Positions 52,253 through 61,002 of a DNA stretch of 64,000 nt are shown here, in pieces. The notes beneath the pieces are model-generated. The model was not told where the DNA came from, made no database searches, and worked only from the letters and a program-made list of their open reading frames with translations. Each line of letters starts with the position of its first letter. The first letter of the stretch is position 1. Location: positions 1-64,000 of the forward strand of contig JAPXOZ010000002.1 of assembly GCA_033811195.1 (NCBI GenBank), written 5' to 3'. Position numbers and translations under genes: made by a program. The DNA comes from Cacconaster sp033811195 (GTDB lineage: Bacteria > Bacteroidota > Bacteroidia > Bacteroidales > UBA932).

Positions 52253-52993
52253 ATGACAATTGACAACATCCTAATCTCTCAACCTGCTCCCACAAACGCG
52301 TCACCATATACGGAGCTTATCTCAAAATATGGCGTGAATGTGGATTTTCATCCCTTTTTCACTGTTGAAGGCGTTACAGCCAGGGAGTTCAGAGCGAATA
52401 AGGTCAATATTCTTGACTATACGGCCGTCGTCTTTACTTCAAGGATTGCGATAGACGCTTTTTTTAGAATATGTGAAGAAACCAGAGTGACCGTCCCTGA
52501 GACTATGAAATACTTCTGCCAGTCTGAATTGATTGCACAATACCTCCAAACATATATTGTTTATCGCAAGCGGAAGATATTTTTCGGTAATGGGACGATT
52601 TCGTCGATGGTGGATAATATCGGAGTGAAGCATAGAGGGGAGAACTTCCTAATTGCTTGTACAGATGGACTTCGCCCCGATGTGAAAAAGCTTTTTATCA
52701 AAGCAAAACTCAAACATGGCAGTGCGGTTTTTGTAAAGACAGTAAGTGCCGACTTGAGTTCGCTGAATTTGAATAAATATCAAATGGTTGTATTTTACAG
52801 CCCTTCAGATGTAAAATCTCTTCTTGAAAGTTACCCCGAATTCCAACAGGGTTCACTGCTCTTTGCCACCTACGGCCCTACCACAGCCAAAGCTATGAAA
52901 GATGCAAAGCTCAAGACCGAGATAGAGGCGCCCACTCCTGAGGCCCCTTCAATAGCAAAGGCTCTGCTCAACTATTTCGAAAAGTCGCATTAG
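52253..52993 (+). CDS. hemD: Uroporphyrinogen-III synthase
   Basis: A 246-residue protein with the two-domain HemD layout: ILISQPAPTNASPYTELISKYG at the N-terminus, VFTSRIAIDAFF (residues about 62-73), and the C-terminal FYSPSDVKSLLE and FATYGPTTAKAMKDAKLKTEIEAPTPEAPSIAKALLNYF motifs. It closes hydroxymethylbilane into uroporphyrinogen III in haem/sirohaem synthesis. HemD is poorly conserved, but the C-terminal motif is diagnostic. Directly abuts rnpA. Confidence 0.9.
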   Translation: MTIDNILISQPAPTNASPYTELISKYGVNVDFHPFFTVEGVTAREFRANKVNILDYTAVVFTSRIAIDAFFRICEETRVTVPETMKYFCQSELIAQYLQTYIVYRKRKIFFGNGTISSMVDNIGVKHRGENFLIACTDGLRPDVKKLFIKAKLKHGSAVFVKTVSADLSSLNLNKYQMVVFYSPSDVKSLLESYPEFQQGSLLFATYGPTTAKAMKDAKLKTEIEAPTPEAPSIAKALLNYFEKSH

Positions 52994-53395
52994 ATGGATT
53001 TCGGGTTTCCAAAACGCGAGAAGGTCTGCTTGAAAAAAGAGATTGATGCTCTTTTAGAAAGCGGGGATGTCGTGTTTAAATATCCCTTAAGGGTGTTATA
53101 CAGAAATAACGTCGGTTCGGAGTGTCATCGTGCAATCTTTTCCGTACCAAAAAAATCTTTCAAGCGTGCGGTAGTGCGCAACCTGATAAAAAGGAGAATG
53201 CGTGAGGCTTACAGACACTTAAAGCACCTTCTGGGAGGAGAGCCTTTCCACGACTTGATGTTTATTTATGTGGCAAAAGAAATAAAAGATTATGGCTCCA
53301 TTTTCTCAAAAATGGGAGAGATTCTGGTCAAAATCGCTGGCAGTGATACGGAAGGCAATGATCTTCCCGCTGCTGATGCTGCTGAAGTTTTATAA
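52994..53395 (+). CDS. rnpA: Ribonuclease P protein component
   Basis: A 133-residue small basic protein that partners the RNase P RNA in tRNA 5' processing. The signature around FSVPKKSFKRAVVRNLIKRRMREAYR (residues about 50-75) is intact. Start codon follows the hemD stop without a gap; the 3' end overlaps yidD. rpmH, its usual neighbour, is absent here. Confidence 0.95.
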   Translation: MDFGFPKREKVCLKKEIDALLESGDVVFKYPLRVLYRNNVGSECHRAIFSVPKKSFKRAVVRNLIKRRMREAYRHLKHLLGGEPFHDLMFIYVAKEIKDYGSIFSKMGEILVKIAGSDTEGNDLPAADAAEVL

Positions 53396-53567
53396 GTTTT
53401 TCATCTCCCCATATGTTGGCAATGCCTGTAGGTACACTCCAACCTGCTCGGTATATGCTATGGATGCCTTACGCAAACATGGAGTATTCAAAGGGACATA
53501 TCTCGCAGTAAAACGCATCCTGCGCTGCCACCCATGGGGTGGTTCAGGTTATGATCCAGTGCCTTAA
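53358..53567 (+). CDS. yidD: Membrane protein insertion efficiency factor YidD
   Basis: About 69 residues from ATG 53358 (MIFPLLMLLKFYKFFISP); ATG 53376 is an alternative. Family signature: FYKFFISPYVGNACRYTPTCSVYAMDALRKHG and CHPWGGSGYDPVP, with conserved cysteines in CRYTPTCS and RCHPWG. YidD assists YidC-mediated membrane insertion. It overlaps the 3' end of rnpA by 38 bp in another frame. Confidence 0.94.
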   Translation: MIFPLLMLLKFYKFFISPYVGNACRYTPTCSVYAMDALRKHGVFKGTYLAVKRILRCHPWGGSGYDPVP

Positions 53568-53581
53568 AAAGTCAGGATTGA

Positions 53582-55411
53582 TTACTCTTTGAGAGAATAA
53601 CCGAAACGGTTGAATATCTTCTCGCGCTCGAAAGGATTTTCGATATCCCTCGTCATCATCAGAAGTTCCTGTTTGGGGAAATCCGCAATTTTAAGCAGTA
53701 CAAGTCCATCCAGGCAGTAGTTGAATAGTGGATCAACATTGAAACAGATGATCTTTGAGTTGATTTTGATATATTTCTTGACTAAGGTGGGCATACGATA
53801 TTTGTTGTCTGAAAGGCGCATCAGATACTTGTCAAATTTTTCTAAAGTGCTCATCTTGCCCATAAGAAGATATTCGGGATTCGTCTTGAGGTAATTGGGT
53901 GCGAAAGGTGTACGCGGTGACACCAAGTCACGTCCGAAGTCGGTACTGCATTGTTCCATGATGTAATAGAACATCAGACTCTGGAAAAATCTCGGATAGG
54001 AGTTGGATATGCTAACGGGGCCAATGAAATACTCCACTTCGGGATAGAGCATCAGGGAGTGCATAAGTCCCTTGATGAGCAGCATCAGAGGCAGTGCTTC
54101 CTTCTGGTATTCAACACTGACAAAACTCCTGCCCAATTCTATGGTCTTGCGCAGGGTAGATTCGAACTCCTCTTTGTAGACGAAAAGGCTGGATGAGTAA
54201 AATCCGCTGATACCGCCGTGCTTCTCAAAAATTTCCTTTCCGATACCAAGGCGATAGGCACCTGCAAGTTTTTTCTGAGAAGAATCCCATAGGATCAGAT
54301 GTTTGAAGTATGGGTCAAAATTGTCTATATCGAGAGCTGTATTGGTACCCTCTCCGCTGGCTCTAAAGGCCTCTTCACGTCTGCGACCTACCTCGTGAAT
54401 CAAATTAGGGATATCTTCGTAGTCCGCCAAGAAGCAATGGTACTGTGCTGTTTGATAGAGTTTCTTATCCTTAATCCGGGATAACTCCTTAAGTATGGCC
54501 TTGCGATCTTTGGGGAGGGCTATTGGGGGGACATGCTCCACTTGGTGCTCCTTGTTAGGATCGGCAAACTCAGCCTGAAGCGCATAGACTCTGCTTCGGA
54601 GATGACGTCCGAGGTCGTCAAGATTGTTAAAGTCGGCTATTTCCGAAGTGAAAATTGGCCAGCCTATTCGCATAGGGATGGTTTTGCCTCGTTTTTTGAA
54701 AAGTTGATTGGCCAGAGATAGGGTCCTCAGCATGGGATGTATCCTGCCCAAAAAGTGAAACCAACGACTATTTTCGCCCTCGAAGTAGATTGGAATTACC
54801 GGTACGTTAGCCTTTTTAATGAGCTTAATCATATTGGAGGGCCAGGGTATATCTTCTACTACTCTGCCACTTTTGAGCGAAGTGCGATTCTCTCCTTTCT
54901 GGATAGTAGCAACCTCTCCTGCAGGAAAGAGAGCCAGGCAGCCTCCTTTTTCGATATGCTCCATAGCCATCCTGATACCGGCGATGCTTTTGCGTTTGCT
55001 GGTGGAGTCGGAGAAAGGGTTGACCGGTATAAAGCTCTCCTCCAGTGTGGGAATCATTGAGAGTAGGAAGTTGGTGAGAAGCTTTAAGTCGGGACGAATT
55101 GCCCCCACAATCGCGCTCAACATCAATCCGTCGGCTCCGCCGAAATGATGATTGGATATGGTGATGAATGGCCCTTCAAGTGGCAAGTAATCGAGCTGCG
55201 CAGAATTTACATCGATGCAGATGCCTATGTCTTTAAGTATGGCTTCTGAGAAATCAGGGCCGGAGAGGTGTCTACAACGGTAAAAACTGCGATTAACTTT
55301 ATTAAAACCCAGAATGGACATAGCCAGCGTTGACACAATCCAACCAATCGGACCTTTCATTTTAATGACTTTCATTATGTCCGATTTATTGATTACTTTT
55401 GTTCTCTCCAT
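53582..55411 (-). CDS. PlsC-GNAT fusion acyltransferase (OlsF/GlsF-like)
   Basis: A 609-residue protein from ATG 55411 (MERTKVINKS), just after a promoter; the frame is open 12 codons further, into the promoter. The N-terminal half is a lysophospholipid acyltransferase domain with the H-x4-D motif (NHHFGGADG) and FPAGE. The C-terminal half (from about residue 330, YQTAQYHCFLADYEDIPNLI...REEAFRASGEGT...DPYFKHLILWD...GAYRLGIG) resembles the OlsB/hemolysin-type N-acyltransferases. Known OlsF and Bacteroidetes glycine-lipid enzymes (GlsA/GlsB, fused in some species) have this pairing: one domain N-acylates an amino acid, the other O-acylates it. Likely synthesises glycine or ornithine lipids; the acceptor is inferred. 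Confidence 0.8.
   Translation of the reverse strand: MERTKVINKSDIMKVIKMKGPIGWIVSTLAMSILGFNKVNRSFYRCRHLSGPDFSEAILKDIGICIDVNSAQLDYLPLEGPFITISNHHFGGADGLMLSAIVGAIRPDLKLLTNFLLSMIPTLEESFIPVNPFSDSTSKRKSIAGIRMAMEHIEKGGCLALFPAGEVATIQKGENRTSLKSGRVVEDIPWPSNMIKLIKKANVPVIPIYFEGENSRWFHFLGRIHPMLRTLSLANQLFKKRGKTIPMRIGWPIFTSEIADFNNLDDLGRHLRSRVYALQAEFADPNKEHQVEHVPPIALPKDRKAILKELSRIKDKKLYQTAQYHCFLADYEDIPNLIHEVGRRREEAFRASGEGTNTALDIDNFDPYFKHLILWDSSQKKLAGAYRLGIGKEIFEKHGGISGFYSSSLFVYKEEFESTLRKTIELGRSFVSVEYQKEALPLMLLIKGLMHSLMLYPEVEYFIGPVSISNSYPRFFQSLMFYYIMEQCSTDFGRDLVSPRTPFAPNYLKTNPEYLLMGKMSTLEKFDKYLMRLSDNKYRMPTLVKKYIKINSKIICFNVDPLFNYCLDGLVLLKIADFPKQELLMMTRDIENPFEREKIFNRFGYSLKE
55394..55401 (+). promoter_or_regulatory. 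Possible -7 element for uvrC
   Basis: TACTTTTG on the plus strand, within the first codons of the opposite acyltransferase gene. Predicted start near 55408, leader about 65 nt to the uvrC ATG at 55473. No clear TTG at -33. Confidence 0.35.
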
Positions 55412-55436
55412 TAGCTGGCTCGGTTTAAGTTTGCCA

Positions 55437-55444
55437 CAAATATA
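55437..55444 (-). promoter_or_regulatory. -7 element for the fused acyltransferase gene
   Basis: The minus strand reads TATATTTG; predicted start near 55430, about 19 nt before ATG 55411, which supports that start. Confidence 0.55.
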
Positions 55445-55472
55445 CATATTTTGCTCATATCTTGTTCAAAAA

Positions 55473-57281
55473 ATGGAAGTGAGGGATAAAATAGAATTTC
55501 TTCCGCAAAACCCCGGCGTCTACAGGTATCTTGATTCAGAGGGGACAATAATCTACGTTGGCAAGGCAAAGAACCTGAAGAAAAGAGTTTCTCAATATTT
55601 CGGACCGCCGGAATCGCTTGATCGCAAGACAAGGGTAATGGTCTCCAAAGTCTCAGATCTGGAATATACGGTAGTCGGAAGTGAGCAGGATGCGCTTTTA
55701 CTGGAAAATTTACTTATCAAGGAATTCCAGCCGAAATACAATATTCTCCTAAAGGATGGGAAAACCTACCCATGGATATGCATTCGCAACGAACCTTTCC
55801 CAAGAATAATCACCACCAGAAGATATGTTAAGGATGGATCCCTCTATTTCGGACCTTATAGTTCAGCTTACCATGCAAACCAGCTGATATTTTTGATTTC
55901 CGGCCTCTATAAATTGCGCGATTGCAAACTTTATCTCACTCCCGAAAAAATATCAGCCGGAAAATACCGTCCCTGTCTCAATCATCATATCGGTAAATGT
56001 GCCGCACCTTGTGTCGGACTAATGAAAGAAGAGGAGTACAATCGCCAGATTGAGGGCATCATTTCCCTGCTTAAAGGTGATTTTTCTTCCCTTAAGCGCG
56101 AGTTTAAAGAGAAAATGAGTCTCCATTCACAACACCTGGAATTTGAAAAGGCACAAGAATATAAGGAAAAACTCCAACTGCTCGAGCAATACTATAGCAA
56201 ATCAGTTATTGTGGGCTTCGGAGGTAAGGACATAGATGCCATTTCATTTGTTGAGGAGGGAAACGACATCTTTTCCAATTTTATCCGCGTCCGGCAAGGT
56301 GCCATTGTACACTCCTTCAATATGGAACTAAAAGTCCGTATCGAACAAAGCAGGGAGGAGATTTTGAGCGAAATAATAGCGGAAATAATCTCTCGATTCG
56401 GTGAGCTTTCTACCGAGGTGCTTGTGCCTTTTCTACCTGACCAGGAGTTCGAGGGGAAGAATATCCATATTCCTATTAAAGGTGACAAAAAGTCATTACT
56501 GGAGCTCAGCCGCAAAAATGCCGCCCAGATAAAGATCAACCGCCTAAAACAGGAGGAGGCACTCCGTCCCGATGAGCACCGTGAACGTATAGTCGCCAAT
56601 CTGAAAAAGGATCTGGGAATGGATAAGCTTCCGGTTCATATAGAATGCTTCGACAACTCCAATATTCAGGGTACTGATCCTGTTGCTGCATGCGTGGTTT
56701 TCAGAGAGGGCGTTCCAAGTAAAAAGGAGTATCGTCATTTTAACATCAAGAGTGTGGTCGGAGCCAATGACTATGCATCAATGAAAGAGGTGGTCAACCG
56801 TCGCTATTCACGTATGATTGCCGAAGGAGAATCCCTGCCACAACTGGTGATAATCGATGGGGGACGCGGACAGGTCAATTTTGCCTATGAGGCACTGAAG
56901 GAGCTCGGCATTGCAGGTGAAGTGGTACTGGTAGGCATTGCCGAGAGGCTTGAAGAAATCATAATTCCTGGAGATCCTACACCGCTCTGGCTCGATAAAA
57001 ACTCCACATCCCTACGTCTGTTGATGCAAATTCGCGACGAAGCTCACAGATTCGGTCTGACTCATCACAGGGGCAGACGCAGCAAACGTCAGACCCGTAG
57101 CGAACTTTCACAGATAAAAGGGGTGGGAGATGTTACACAGACAAAACTTCTTAAACGCTTCAGAAGCGTAGCGCGCATTAGACAAGCCTCATTTGAAGAA
57201 CTCGGGGAGTGTGTCGGACCTCACCTTGCAAAGGTCATTTCCGATTACTTTCACTCTTCTCAAGACGATTCCACTGAATGA
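55473..57281 (+). CDS. uvrC: Excinuclease ABC subunit UvrC
   Basis: A 603-residue nuclease that makes both incisions in nucleotide excision repair. It starts at ATG 55473 (MEVRDKIEFLPQNPGVY). GIY-YIG domain is at 12-95 (GVY at 15-17, YVG at 28-30), then the Cys-rich region (RPCLNHHIGKCAAPCVG), a UvrB-binding coiled coil (FEKAQEYKEKLQLLEQYY), the RNase H-like C-terminal nuclease (IECFDNSNIQGTDPVA, VIIDGGRGQ) and helix-hairpin-helix repeats (IKGVGDVTQTKLLKRF). Its last 47 bases overlap the convergent pnuC. Confidence 0.97.
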   Translation: MEVRDKIEFLPQNPGVYRYLDSEGTIIYVGKAKNLKKRVSQYFGPPESLDRKTRVMVSKVSDLEYTVVGSEQDALLLENLLIKEFQPKYNILLKDGKTYPWICIRNEPFPRIITTRRYVKDGSLYFGPYSSAYHANQLIFLISGLYKLRDCKLYLTPEKISAGKYRPCLNHHIGKCAAPCVGLMKEEEYNRQIEGIISLLKGDFSSLKREFKEKMSLHSQHLEFEKAQEYKEKLQLLEQYYSKSVIVGFGGKDIDAISFVEEGNDIFSNFIRVRQGAIVHSFNMELKVRIEQSREEILSEIIAEIISRFGELSTEVLVPFLPDQEFEGKNIHIPIKGDKKSLLELSRKNAAQIKINRLKQEEALRPDEHRERIVANLKKDLGMDKLPVHIECFDNSNIQGTDPVAACVVFREGVPSKKEYRHFNIKSVVGANDYASMKEVVNRRYSRMIAEGESLPQLVIIDGGRGQVNFAYEALKELGIAGEVVLVGIAERLEEIIIPGDPTPLWLDKNSTSLRLLMQIRDEAHRFGLTHHRGRRSKRQTRSELSQIKGVGDVTQTKLLKRFRSVARIRQASFEELGECVGPHLAKVISDYFHSSQDDSTE

Positions 57282-57933
57282 GGCCATAGATGGCATTTGC
57301 CGTAAAAAAGAGAAACATTATCAACATCATTGCGGCATGTTCTCCTCCGCGAATGGTTTCGACAAGCCATTTTATGCTCTGAATCACATCAAGCACCAGC
57401 CAGATATACCATTGTTCGACATAGGCCTTGACCATCATATACATCGCTATGATTGAGGCCACGGTAGTGGCGGAATCGGTCCAAGGCTGAGCATCTCCAA
57501 TGGCAGGCAGTGCCAGTATCCATGCAAACAACGGCACTAGCATTGCAGCAATTGCAATGAGCAGGGCAGCGCTCTTCAGCGTTAGGTGCCTGGTTATTAC
57601 TGCGCCACTCTCTTTGCTCTGGTTTTTCTTCCAGTTTGCCCACCCGACAAATTGCATCGGCAGATAGTAGAGCAGATATATGGCAGAATCGGCATAGAGT
57701 TTTGTAGAAAATGCAACATAAACATAGAGTGCATTGTATATTATGCCGAAAAAATAGTTTATCAGATTGCCTTTGGCGCAAAGCACCAGATTTATGATGC
57801 CGGTGATGTTGATAATAAGCCCCAGCCAATCGAAACGCTCTGCAAATGCAGAGGTTATTATGCTTGTGATCGTGACTCCCAATATCAGGAACCAGTCAAA
57901 CCAGTGTAATTTGAGTGTGGAAATGTTGTTCAT
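57235..57933 (-). CDS. pnuC: Nicotinamide riboside/mononucleotide transporter PnuC
   Basis: A 232-residue membrane protein from ATG 57933 (MNNISTLKLHWFDWF), 11 bp after the stop of the preceding gene; upstream in-frame codons would overlap that gene. About seven membrane segments. PnuC hallmarks are GIINLVLCAKGNLINYFFGIIYNALYVYVAF, QFVGWANWKKN and EQWYIWLVLDV. It imports an NAD precursor by facilitated diffusion. A thiamine-specific PnuT role cannot be excluded. 3' end overlaps uvrC by 47 bp. Confidence 0.92.
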   Translation of the reverse strand: MNNISTLKLHWFDWFLILGVTITSIITSAFAERFDWLGLIINITGIINLVLCAKGNLINYFFGIIYNALYVYVAFSTKLYADSAIYLLYYLPMQFVGWANWKKNQSKESGAVITRHLTLKSAALLIAIAAMLVPLFAWILALPAIGDAQPWTDSATTVASIIAMYMMVKAYVEQWYIWLVLDVIQSIKWLVETIRGGEHAAMMLIMFLFFTANAIYGLIQWNRLEKSESNRK

Positions 57934-57944
57934 TGAATAGAGTT

Positions 57945-60900
57945 TCAAAACAGACCTGTACTGAAGAGTGCATTCCAATAATTAGTACCGAGACTTGTTC
58001 TTGCATATCGAAATCCAAATGAAAGTTCACTGCCGATACGCAGTATATGGGCATTGAGCAGCACATCCACTCCGTAGGAATAGAGATATTTCTGGTCGAT
58101 GGGTTTGATAATTCCGTTCTGAGGATGCCAGGATGCCCAGTTGATGGCAAAATCGCCAAAGGGTATTATCTGCAGACGCTTGAGATAGTATAGCCAGGGC
58201 CAGGTGACATCGCCGAGATAGATCGGAATGGCATAATCTGCTGTAAATTTGGCATAATCCATCAATACGATGTTGTCGAAACCTCTCGGCATTGAAGCCA
58301 GGTTAGGGAGATATCCGAAAGCTCTTTTGTTGAACTGCTTCTGGTATGCGCCTGAGAGTTTGATGCCCTGATTATTAAGAATACCGGGCAGATAACTGTA
58401 AGCATAGATGTATGCAATATTGCCGGAAGAGTTGTGAGGTCCATGAGAATATGCTCCGCTGAGTTGGATGCCGAAACCCCATTTTGGGAAAAGGCGACTC
58501 TTAGGGTTGGGGAGCATCTTGTAGTAACGCACCCCGTATGTCAGACTGTGGCGGTAGATGCTTTTGTGTCCGAAAAGAGAGTATTTGTCGTTGCTGAAAT
58601 CATATCTAAGCTGAGGTATCAGACCGCTATTCCACCCCGATTTACTGAGATTGAGGGGGACATAAGTTCTCAAAGAAACATCCCATGAGGGTATATTTGT
58701 CGTGTCTATGGTATATCTTATAGGATAGATCTCCCCGGGAAGTACGCCCGGATGAGCCGGCTCTACGGTTTGGTTGTGGTGTACCTCTTCAATTGTGGTA
58801 TTAGTGCGATGCCTATCGTTGTAATCCACAGCTACCTCAAGCACCGGATAGAGTCCGGAGTAGTTGAAGTTGAGGTGTCCGGAGTGGAATCCCTTGTGGT
58901 ATGAATATCCGAGCTGCATAGTGGCAGTGCTCAGGTCGTTTTGGGAAATGACTGTGGCGCCGGCAGATACCAATTGATAAAAGTGCTCGTAGCTCATATT
59001 CATAATCCTGTTGATATTGGCGTAGAAAGGAGCCCAGGAGTGAATTCTAAGCAAATGTGGGAATTTTTTATACTTTTTTGCAGGTAGGGAATCTATCCTT
59101 GCCTTTAGTGCAGCATCTTCCTCTTCGGAAAGAGGTCGGGTATTGAGTCTTGCCTGGCGTGAAAGGTGTTCGGAAACTCCATTTATAAAGGGTTTACCGA
59201 AATCTGCTACTCTCCAGTCGAGCGAATCGAGCGGAGCGGATACGGGTTGGTAGCCTTTGAGTCCGAAGTCTGCCCAGTAGAGGCGTCCGGATTCATTGTC
59301 GATGTGAGGATATTTAGCCCCGAAGCGCGAGTTAGTGAGTTTGCGCATCAGTTTGAGGTCGGGATTGTAGATGTAACTATTTACAAGGCCGTCCAAATCG
59401 GAGGTAAAGCAGAGGCTTCTCCCGTTAATGGTCAAGTCCTGAATGTATTTATGTTGGTCAGGGATTTCGTTGTGCCACACTCCGTCATCTGAGGAGATGT
59501 CCATTCTGTAGATTCCCATTCCGGATTCTGTGATGATCAATGCGTAAATCAAGTCGCCAATAGGTGCTACTTCTGTAATCTGACCTCCGGGTGGTGCGGG
59601 GATTCTTTTTATCACATTTCCCTCTGTTTTGTCTAATTGTATCAGGTGAGATCCTCCTCCAATGGGATATTCTACAACGAATAGAGATTTTTTGTCAGCA
59701 GAGAACACCGGGTTGAAGTATTTGGTACGGGAAGTTATGTCTTTGATTTTTCCGCTGTTAAGGTCATAGCTACGTATTATGGAAAAATTTTGCAGTTCCC
59801 AGCGTAGGTCGGAGACAGTTTCGGCCCAGATAAGGGTGCCGTCCCCATCAGATATGATGTTGCTTGTGGTGGATGCAAAGGGTCTTATCTTACGTTCTTT
59901 CCCTAGAGAGTCTATCAATACAAGTGTTCTGGAATCATGGTACCCGCTTTTAGTGGCAATGACACCATTTTCTGTCGGGAGAATGTCGGTATAATTGGTG
60001 TATATACGAGGTTCTCTGGCGAGCAAAGGCTCTGCTATGTGGTATGGCCCTCTACTGATATAATCCTTTTGCCATATATCACTCATGAATGAGACCACCA
60101 GACGCCAGTTTTTTCTCGGAGTACGTCCCGTAGCTCTGATAAAACTGGTATTCCATACACCGAAAAAGTCCCACCACCGTTTGACCTGGATTGACATTGC
60201 ATCACCGGTAGCATGATAGTTGCCTGAGGCATATCTCATCATACTTGTCAGCATATAGCCGAAAGCATATTTATTGGGAGCAAAATATTGATATGAACCA
60301 TATCTCCAATGGTCATATGAACGGATATCTTCTTCTAGAAATGCCGTTCTATAGTACATTAGGAACTCCCCGCTTCGACCGCGACCGGCATTGGAAAAGT
60401 CAGTCTCGTTGAGGACTGCATCGCCCTCTAGAAGCCATACAGAAGGGTAAAATCCCACGCCCAACGCCAGTGATTGCTCGCCAAAGAGTATATTGAAAAA
60501 ACGAAACACACCCTTAGTGTAATGCTGCATCTGTCCGAGGTGCCTTCCTTCGTGAAGAGCCAGCTGTGTCTCCCAGTTCTGGGCATCTCCGCCTATAGGC
60601 GGTGGCGAAGTAAATATTTCCATTCGTTTTGGGGCCCATACCACAGTAGCATTGCTTGTTGTGGTGTAAGGGTGAAGGATTATAGGCATTTTAGGCGATT
60701 CTATCTTGAGTCCGGCGAGATTGGTATGCTGGTATTTCTCAAAAAGATAGAGATACCTCCTTGCCAGGGAATCGGTCTGTTGCGGATATATGACTTTGTA
60801 TGTATCGCCCTGTATGACGGACCACTTTGTTCTTGATGGGTCATTACCCAGCGTGTAATACTGCGCAGCGGCCCTATTCTGTAACAACAGAAGGACTGTG

Positions 60901-60950
60901 AAGAGTATTAACGGGAGGGCTAAACGGCCAACAGGGGATGTAACTTTCAT
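57945..60950 (-). CDS. Secreted gluzincin-type metallopeptidase with propeller and barrel-like regions
   Basis: A 1001-residue protein with a signal peptide (cleavage near AAAQ30). Residues 45-180 look like a peptidase-MA-type domain: HEGRH at 133-137 (HExxH) and WLLEGDA with Glu175 as third zinc ligand, 38 residues later, in the gluzincin arrangement. Residues about 300-620 contain WD40/PD40-like strands (FNPVFSADKKSLFVVEYPIGGG, TINGRSLCFTSDLDG). From about 660 to the end, amphipathic aromatic strands and a final Phe (ALFSTGLF) suggest an outer-membrane barrel. A surface protease or processing factor is inferred. Second gene of a unit with the DUF5106 protein and pnuC. Confidence 0.75.
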   Translation of the reverse strand: MKVTSPVGRLALPLILFTVLLLLQNRAAAQYYTLGNDPSRTKWSVIQGDTYKVIYPQQTDSLARRYLYLFEKYQHTNLAGLKIESPKMPIILHPYTTTSNATVVWAPKRMEIFTSPPPIGGDAQNWETQLALHEGRHLGQMQHYTKGVFRFFNILFGEQSLALGVGFYPSVWLLEGDAVLNETDFSNAGRGRSGEFLMYYRTAFLEEDIRSYDHWRYGSYQYFAPNKYAFGYMLTSMMRYASGNYHATGDAMSIQVKRWWDFFGVWNTSFIRATGRTPRKNWRLVVSFMSDIWQKDYISRGPYHIAEPLLAREPRIYTNYTDILPTENGVIATKSGYHDSRTLVLIDSLGKERKIRPFASTTSNIISDGDGTLIWAETVSDLRWELQNFSIIRSYDLNSGKIKDITSRTKYFNPVFSADKKSLFVVEYPIGGGSHLIQLDKTEGNVIKRIPAPPGGQITEVAPIGDLIYALIITESGMGIYRMDISSDDGVWHNEIPDQHKYIQDLTINGRSLCFTSDLDGLVNSYIYNPDLKLMRKLTNSRFGAKYPHIDNESGRLYWADFGLKGYQPVSAPLDSLDWRVADFGKPFINGVSEHLSRQARLNTRPLSEEEDAALKARIDSLPAKKYKKFPHLLRIHSWAPFYANINRIMNMSYEHFYQLVSAGATVISQNDLSTATMQLGYSYHKGFHSGHLNFNYSGLYPVLEVAVDYNDRHRTNTTIEEVHHNQTVEPAHPGVLPGEIYPIRYTIDTTNIPSWDVSLRTYVPLNLSKSGWNSGLIPQLRYDFSNDKYSLFGHKSIYRHSLTYGVRYYKMLPNPKSRLFPKWGFGIQLSGAYSHGPHNSSGNIAYIYAYSYLPGILNNQGIKLSGAYQKQFNKRAFGYLPNLASMPRGFDNIVLMDYAKFTADYAIPIYLGDVTWPWLYYLKRLQIIPFGDFAINWASWHPQNGIIKPIDQKYLYSYGVDVLLNAHILRIGSELSFGFRYARTSLGTNYWNALFSTGLF

Positions 60951-60961
60951 AAAATAGGGCT

Positions 60962-60969
60962 CAAAGATA
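60962..60969 (-). promoter_or_regulatory. -7 element just before the metallopeptidase gene
   Basis: The minus strand reads TATCTTTG. The predicted start near 60955 leaves a leader of only about 5 nt before the ATG at 60950. TTTTTAA rather than TTG lies at the -33 distance. Confidence 0.5.
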
Positions 60970-61002
60970 GCACTTTTGCGACAAATACCTTAAAAACCGC
61001 TA

